DNA from: Marinobacter antarcticus
Lineage (GTDB): Bacteria; Pseudomonadota; Gammaproteobacteria; Pseudomonadales; Oleiphilaceae
DNA: 64,000 nt
Assembly: GCF_900142385.1 (NCBI RefSeq)
Contig: NZ_FRAQ01000001.1
Location: 1,674,001-1,738,000 of the forward strand
Direction of reading: 5' to 3'
Part shown: one piece after another, positions 60,313-64,000 of the stretch
How positions within the stretch are numbered: position 1 is the stretch's first letter
Layout of the letters: each line of letters starts with the position of its first letter
The notes under the pieces: model-generated
The model's input: the letters and a program-made list of their open reading frames with translations, nothing else
The model's database searches: none
Told to the model about the DNA's origin: nothing
Made by a program: the position numbers and the translations under genes

Positions 60313-60783
60313 TCAGCCGCTTGCGGCGGTCATGCGTTGGTAAAGCGTACCCGCATCTTCGCACTGCCTGAGGCGGTCGCAGAAGGTGCGCTCATTGAAT
60401 TTCTCTGCGAGCTGGCTCAGTAGCTCAAGATGCTCGCTGGTGGCTTCCTTGGGCACAACAAGTGCAAACACAAGATCCACCGGCTGGTTATCAATAGCAT
60501 CAAACTCGACGGCTTCTTCCAGAGTTATCAGAACGCCGATCACGTGTTCAAGCCCTTCCAGCCGACAGTGGGGGATGGCGATTCCCTGACCAATTCCCGT
60601 GCTGCCCAGTCGCTCACGAGCGATCAGATTGTTGAAAATCTGACCCTCTCCGAGTGAATCATTGTGCTGACGGATCTGCTCGGCAATGAACTCCAGAACC
60701 CGCTTTTTACTCGATGCGGGTACCTTACACAGGGTCAGTTCCGGTGCAAGAATGTTGTCTATTGTCAGGGATGTGTCGCTCAT
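60313..60783 (-). CDS. ptsN: Nitrogen PTS EIIA protein PtsN
   Basis: Final phospho-acceptor of the nitrogen PTS; in relatives its unphosphorylated form controls potassium transport and other functions. Active histidine H72 in IAIPHCRL. Length 156. ATG at 60783 comes about 20 nt after the T run of a terminator-like hairpin, so expression may depend on read-through or on a local promoter. Confidence 0.96.
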   Translation of the reverse strand: MSDTSLTIDNILAPELTLCKVPASSKKRVLEFIAEQIRQHNDSLGEGQIFNNLIARERLGSTGIGQGIAIPHCRLEGLEHVIGVLITLEEAVEFDAIDNQPVDLVFALVVPKEATSEHLELLSQLAEKFNERTFCDRLRQCEDAGTLYQRMTAASG

Positions 60784-60803
60784 GAATCGACCGCGCTTCC
60801 GTT

Positions 60804-60839
60804 AAAAAAAGCTGCGACACGTTGTCCGCGCCGCAGCTT
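60804..60839 (-). terminator. Terminator-like hairpin between hpf and ptsN
   Basis: On the minus strand AAGCTGCG pairs with CGCAGCTT (8 bp) and is followed by seven T in total. It stands between hpf and the ptsN ATG inside an otherwise continuous operon, so it could lower ptsN-rapZ-ptsO expression relative to hpf. Confidence 0.7.
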
Positions 60840-60868
60840 GATTAGATGACATGCCTGAAAACAGCCGC

Positions 60869-61177
60869 CTAGCGGGCTGCGTTTCCATGCATCCTGTCCA
60901 CACTCTTTTCTTTATGCTTGAGGATCTGTCGATCAAGCTTGTCGACGAGGCCGTCGATAGCTGCGTACATATCCTCACTTTCCGCCTTTGCGTGAATCTC
61001 ACCACCCACCACGTGAAGCGTAGCCTCCGCGATCTGACGAACCTTATCCACTTCCAGTGTTACCTGGCAATTACTGATGTGGTCAAAGTGCCGCTCCAGT
61101 CGTTCAAACTTTTCGGATACATAGTCCTTCAGGGCGGGAGTCAGTTCTACGTGATGGCCTGAAATATTGAGTTGCAT
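60869..61177 (-). CDS. hpf: Ribosome hibernation promoting factor, short form
   Basis: Binds the 30S subunit and promotes 100S dimers in slow growth. The protein is 102 residues, starting MQLNISGHHVELTPALKDYV; conserved basic and aromatic positions are those of short HPF/YfiA. AGGAG precedes the ATG. Lies between rpoN and ptsN as in E. coli and Pseudomonas. Confidence 0.96.
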   Translation of the reverse strand: MQLNISGHHVELTPALKDYVSEKFERLERHFDHISNCQVTLEVDKVRQIAEATLHVVGGEIHAKAESEDMYAAIDGLVDKLDRQILKHKEKSVDRMHGNAAR

Positions 61178-61200
61178 AGACGTCTCCTGTTGTCATCCGT

Positions 61201-61219
61201 CCCGGCTCCAGGAGCCGGG
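61201..61219. repeat. GC-rich palindrome between rpoN and hpf
   Basis: CCCGGCTCC-A-GGAGCCGGG is a perfect 19-nt palindrome in the 105-nt gap after rpoN. It can form a strong hairpin in the mRNA, but no T run follows on the minus strand, so an RNA stability or processing role is more likely than termination. Confidence 0.5.
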
Positions 61220-61282
61220 CTGAGTGCTGGCGCTTGTGGCTGCGTCAGCGAAATCCGTGTGAACCGGCCAGCGGTGCCCGGT

Positions 61283-62812
61283 TTAAACCAGGCGCTTGCG
61301 TTCGTTCGAGGGCGGAATGTGCATCGCCTCGCGATATTTTGCAACCGTGCGCCGAGCCACCTTGATTCCCTCTTCTCCAAGCATGGCCGCAATCTTGCTG
61401 TCACTCAACGGCTTTTTCGGTGTTTCCGCTGCAATGAGCTTTTTGATCATGGCGCGGATCGCGGTTGAGGAGCATTCGCCGCCTTCGTCGGTGCTGACGT
61501 GGCTGGAGAAAAAGTACTTCAGTTCAAAAATGCCCCGCGGTGTGTGCATGTATTTCTGCGTGGTTACACGGGAAATAGTGGATTCGTGCATTTCCACAAC
61601 CTGGGCAATATCCGAGAGAATCAGCGGCTTCATTGCTTCTTCCCCGTGATCCAGAAAACCCTGCTGATACTCGACAATACGTGTGGCAACCTTCAGCAGT
61701 GTTTCGTTCCGGCTTTGCAGGCTTTTTATGAACCACTTTGCCTCCTGAAGCTGGTCGCGGAGATAGGTGTTATCGGCGCTGCTATCGGCTCGTCTTATTA
61801 ATGAAGCATAGCTGGCATTCACGCGTATGCGCGGAGCAATTTCGGGGTTCAGTTCCACACGCCAGCGGCCGTTGTGTTTGCGCACGATGACATCGGGAAT
61901 AACGTAATCCGGCTCTGTGCGGTCGATGATGTCACCCGGCCGCGGGTTGAGGCTGGTGATCAGCGCAAGTACGTCGCGCAACTGATCTTCTTTAAGGCGG
62001 CTGCGGCGAAGCAGTTGGGCGTAGTCGCGGTTGCCCAACAGATTTATGTAATGGGTGATGACGAGCCGGGCCTGGGCGAGCCAGGGGGTTTCCGGGGGCA
62101 GCTGGTTAAGCTGGATAAGCAGGCAGTCCTGAAGATCCCGGGCAAAAACCCCTGGCGGGTCGAAGTACTGTAGCCGGCGTAAAACGGCTTCCACTTCATC
62201 CATCTCAAGAGGGTCTTCATCAGCATCGTCGGTCAGGCCTGCGTATATGTCCTCAAGAGAGCTGGTTAGATACCCCCGTTCGTCTACCGCATCCATCAGG
62301 GCGTGAGCAATGGCCTGATCCCGTTCATTCAAAGGTGTGAGGTTGAGCTGCCACTCAAGGTGATCCCTGAGGGTTTCGGTCGGTGAGTTCCGGGTTTCGA
62401 AATCGTGGTCGCTTTCGTCGTCATTCCGCGCAGCCGGGGCGGGGGCGGACTGGTAAACATCTTCCCAGGCGGTATCGACGGGAAGATCGTCGGGAAGCGT
62501 ATCCGGGATTTCGTTTTCAGATTGCCAGTCCGGGCCGCTTTCGCTCTCATCCCAGTCGGAGGTGGCAGCCTCGGCAGACGCCTCAGGAGATGTTTCGTTA
62601 GCGGTGTTGTCTTGATTCTGATCACCGTCGGCTGACGGCGTTTCAGTTTGGTCGTCATCTTCCGAAGCTTCCAGCAGGGGATTGGATTCCAGGGCTTGCT
62701 GGATTTCCTGCTGAAGATCGAGAGTTGATAACTGCAGAAGCCTGATCGCCTGTTGCAGCTGGGGCGTCATTGTCAGGCTCTGACCCAGCTTTAATTGTAA
62801 TGAGGCTTTCAT
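61283..62812 (-). CDS. rpoN: RNA polymerase sigma-54 factor RpoN
   Basis: Directs polymerase to -24/-12 promoters with AAA+ activators. Region I (1-50: [20 protein letters not shown]) is Gln/Leu-rich; region II (about 50-130) is acidic, rich in Glu, Asp, Ser and Thr; then core-binding and HTH domains, and the RpoN box [10 protein letters not shown] at 486-495. The protein is 509 residues from the ATG at 62812; a second ATG two codons upstream (62818) is possible. Follows lptB after about 180 nt containing a palindrome. Confidence 0.97.
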   Translation of the reverse strand: MKASLQLKLGQSLTMTPQLQQAIRLLQLSTLDLQQEIQQALESNPLLEASEDDDQTETPSADGDQNQDNTANETSPEASAEAATSDWDESESGPDWQSENEIPDTLPDDLPVDTAWEDVYQSAPAPAARNDDESDHDFETRNSPTETLRDHLEWQLNLTPLNERDQAIAHALMDAVDERGYLTSSLEDIYAGLTDDADEDPLEMDEVEAVLRRLQYFDPPGVFARDLQDCLLIQLNQLPPETPWLAQARLVITHYINLLGNRDYAQLLRRSRLKEDQLRDVLALITSLNPRPGDIIDRTEPDYVIPDVIVRKHNGRWRVELNPEIAPRIRVNASYASLIRRADSSADNTYLRDQLQEAKWFIKSLQSRNETLLKVATRIVEYQQGFLDHGEEAMKPLILSDIAQVVEMHESTISRVTTQKYMHTPRGIFELKYFFSSHVSTDEGGECSSTAIRAMIKKLIAAETPKKPLSDSKIAAMLGEEGIKVARRTVAKYREAMHIPPSNERKRLV

Positions 62813-62879
62813 AACCATCGCTCAGGATCCGTCACTCATACCCGCTCTGAATTTCTTGCATCGGCTAAAAAATCTATGT

Positions 62880-62900
62880 ATGGCGGCAACTTGCCGCCAT
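62880..62900. repeat. Perfect 21-nt palindrome between lptB and rpoN
   Basis: ATGGCGGCAA-C-TTGCCGCCAT lies in the 180-nt gap between lptB and rpoN. On + it is followed by TTTT; on the minus strand, the direction of transcription, by ATACATAG and then a T run ten bases further (ATTTTTT). It may act as a weak terminator, RNA stabiliser or operator separating rpoN from lptAB. Confidence 0.5.
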
Positions 62901-62992
62901 TTTTGAGTACCCTTGCAAGTTCTTTGCCGAGTTTACTTGCTCCGGGTCAGCAAAACAATCGAACGGGTGTATCCGGATGCCGAAAACAGATG

Positions 62993-63718
62993 CTACAGGT
63001 GGAATTCGTTGCCAAGATACACTTCTTTAACCTGTTGATTGGCGAGAATGGTTTCGGAGTTTCCGGAGGCGATAATGTGGCCACCAGAAACAATGTAAGC
63101 GTTCTCGCAGATATCCAGTGTTTCGCGCACGTTGTGGTCGGTAATCAGAACGCCGATGCCCTTGTCCCGGAGGTGGCGGATGATCTGCTTGATATCACTG
63201 ACAGAGATGGGATCTACCCCGGCAAACGGCTCGTCCAACAGAATGAAGGCAGGCTCCATTGCCAGGGCACGGGCAATTTCCACCCGGCGCCGCTCGCCCC
63301 CGGAGAGTGCCATGCCCAGGCTGTCGCGGATGTGGGTAATGTGAAACTCTTCCAGCAGGTGTTCGAGCTTGCTCAGGCGTTCAGCACGGCCGAGGTTCTT
63401 TCGGGTTTCCAGAATCGCCATGATGTTATCCCGCACGGATAGCTTGCGGAACACCGAAGCCTCCTGAGGCAGGTAGCCGATGCCTTTGCGGGCCCGGCCA
63501 TGCATGGGCAGAGACGTGATATCCTGGCTGTCGATGGTTATGCGGCCGTTATCGGCGTTTACCAGCCCCACGATCATGTAAAAGCAGGTGGTTTTGCCGG
63601 CGCCGTTCGGGCCGAGCAGGCCGACGATTTCACCGCTGCGAATTTCCAGCGAGACATCAATGACCACTTTTTTCTGCTTATAGCTTTTTGCCAGGTTGCT
63701 CGCTCTGAGAACTGCCAT
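62993..63718 (-). CDS. lptB: LPS export ABC transporter ATPase LptB
   Basis: Powers lipopolysaccharide extraction with LptF and LptG. Walker [10 protein letters not shown] at 36-44, signature LSGGERRR, Walker [13 protein letters not shown] and the switch histidine in [12 protein letters not shown]. Length 241. Starts 17 nt after lptA. Confidence 0.97.
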   Translation of the reverse strand: MAVLRASNLAKSYKQKKVVIDVSLEIRSGEIVGLLGPNGAGKTTCFYMIVGLVNADNGRITIDSQDITSLPMHGRARKGIGYLPQEASVFRKLSVRDNIMAILETRKNLGRAERLSKLEHLLEEFHITHIRDSLGMALSGGERRRVEIARALAMEPAFILLDEPFAGVDPISVSDIKQIIRHLRDKGIGVLITDHNVRETLDICENAYIVSGGHIIASGNSETILANQQVKEVYLGNEFHL

Positions 63719-63735
63719 CGGATCCCTGTTTGCCG

Positions 63736-64000
63736 TTATTTTGTGGAGTTGCTGCTGCCGCGGGGCTGAATGACCATCTCAACCCGGCCCGGGCCAGCGC
63801 CGGTATCTTCGCTGCCTGCTGCGGTGACCACCCGTTGCTCGGTATCGTAATGAATAATGTCGCCGCGGAATATGTTGCCATTCTGCTCAATCACAGCCTC
63901 CCGTTCAAAGGTGAGCTGTTTGTCTGAGGCAGACCAGGTGATGTTCCGGGCTTTGGCATCGGTTTCACCTTCGCCGCTGGCAACGGGTTGCTGGTATCGG
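63736..64000 (-). CDS. lptA: LPS transport periplasmic protein LptA, C-terminal part (5' end outside window)
   Basis: Reading the minus strand from the window edge gives an open frame that ends with TAA at 63736-63738. It contains [20 protein letters not shown], then [17 protein letters not shown] and a C-terminal [11 protein letters not shown] followed by a short Ser/Asn tail. This is the beta-jellyroll end of LptA, the periplasmic bridge for lipopolysaccharide. lptB starts 17 nt downstream, as in other lptA-lptB pairs. About 88 codons are visible. Confidence 0.9.
   Translation of the reverse strand, partial: RYQQPVASGEGETDAKARNITWSASDKQLTFEREAVIEQNGNIFRGDIIHYDTEQRVVTAAGSEDTGAGPGRVEMVIQPRGSSNSTK

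Noticed and set aside
62880..62900. Possible -24/-12 (sigma-54) promoter for rpoN, TGGC...TTGC
   Set aside because: GG and GC elements are one base too close (11 instead of 12), and the similarity is explained by the perfect palindrome.

Overview
The window is a continuous stretch of core chromosome from a gammaproteobacterium. Gene content and order (mutL-miaA-hfq-hflX-hflK-hflC-hisZ-purA; bioB-F-D beside acyl-CoA dehydrogenases; leuS-lptE-holA; lnt-corC-ybeY-phoH-miaB; pycA-pycB with a divergent LysR gene; gatCAB divergent from mreBCD-maf-rng-yhdP; lptA-lptB-rpoN-hpf-ptsN-rapZ-ptsO) point to a marine relative of Pseudomonas, most like Marinobacter. This assignment comes from recalled synteny and protein similarity, not from a search. 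GC is in the mid-to-upper fifties by eye. I found no tRNA, rRNA, CRISPR array, transposase, integrase or phage gene.

Layout. 1-8500 (+): end of mutL, miaA, hfq, hflX, hflK, hflC, hisZ and purA (mismatch repair, tRNA modification, RNA chaperone, membrane protease control, histidine and purine synthesis). 8557-11738 (-): cmoB, cmoA, a small membrane protein and srkA. 11912-17836: a FAD oxidoreductase and comF (convergent), then bioB-bioF-bioD, an 81-residue protein resembling the ends of a flagellar rod protein, and a SprA-type HEAAH protein. A bioB promoter and a BirA-box-like operator lie between comF and bioB. 18157-21973 (+): two paralogous acyl-CoA dehydrogenases, the first with PsrA-like operator half-sites over its promoter. 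22069-26980 (-): two small proteins, holA, lptE and leuS. 27128-33017: ybeL (+), then the tightly overlapping lnt-corC-ybeY-phoH-miaB set (-). 33191-34509: yejK lies between two inverted copies of a palindromic repeat. 34559-37127 (-): cysD-cysN. 37297-39346: a PilZ protein (-) and rimO (+). 39410-43725: a two-subunit pyruvate carboxylase and its divergent LysR regulator. 43715-48503 (-): gatB, gatA, gatC and a BON-MscS channel. 48782-57118 (+): mreB, mreC, mreD, maf, rng and yhdP. 57140-64000 (-): darP, mgtE, ptsO, rapZ, ptsN, hpf, rpoN, lptB and the end of lptA, i.e. lipopolysaccharide export joined to sigma-54 and the nitrogen PTS.

How the genes connect. The biotin made by bioBFD is the cofactor of the pyruvate carboxylase in the same window. 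MiaA and MiaB act in sequence on A37 of tRNA; CmoA and CmoB act in sequence on U34. LptA, LptB and LptE belong to one lipopolysaccharide export machine. HflK and HflC form one membrane complex. MreB, MreC and MreD build the rod-shape complex. PtsO and PtsN are phosphotransfer partners.

Most of the window is ordinary housekeeping DNA, and I see no convincing new multi-gene defence or mobile system. The points most worth a second look are: (a) the perfect 59-bp inverted repeat, itself a long palindrome, on both sides of yejK; (b) the miniature rod-like protein next to the HEAAH protein; (c) a CysN with a C-terminal extension that looks like a decayed APS kinase; (d) a biotin operon without bioC and bioH at this locus but with a clear BirA-like operator; and (e) an mreC whose only good Shine-Dalgarno sequence points to an ATT start codon.
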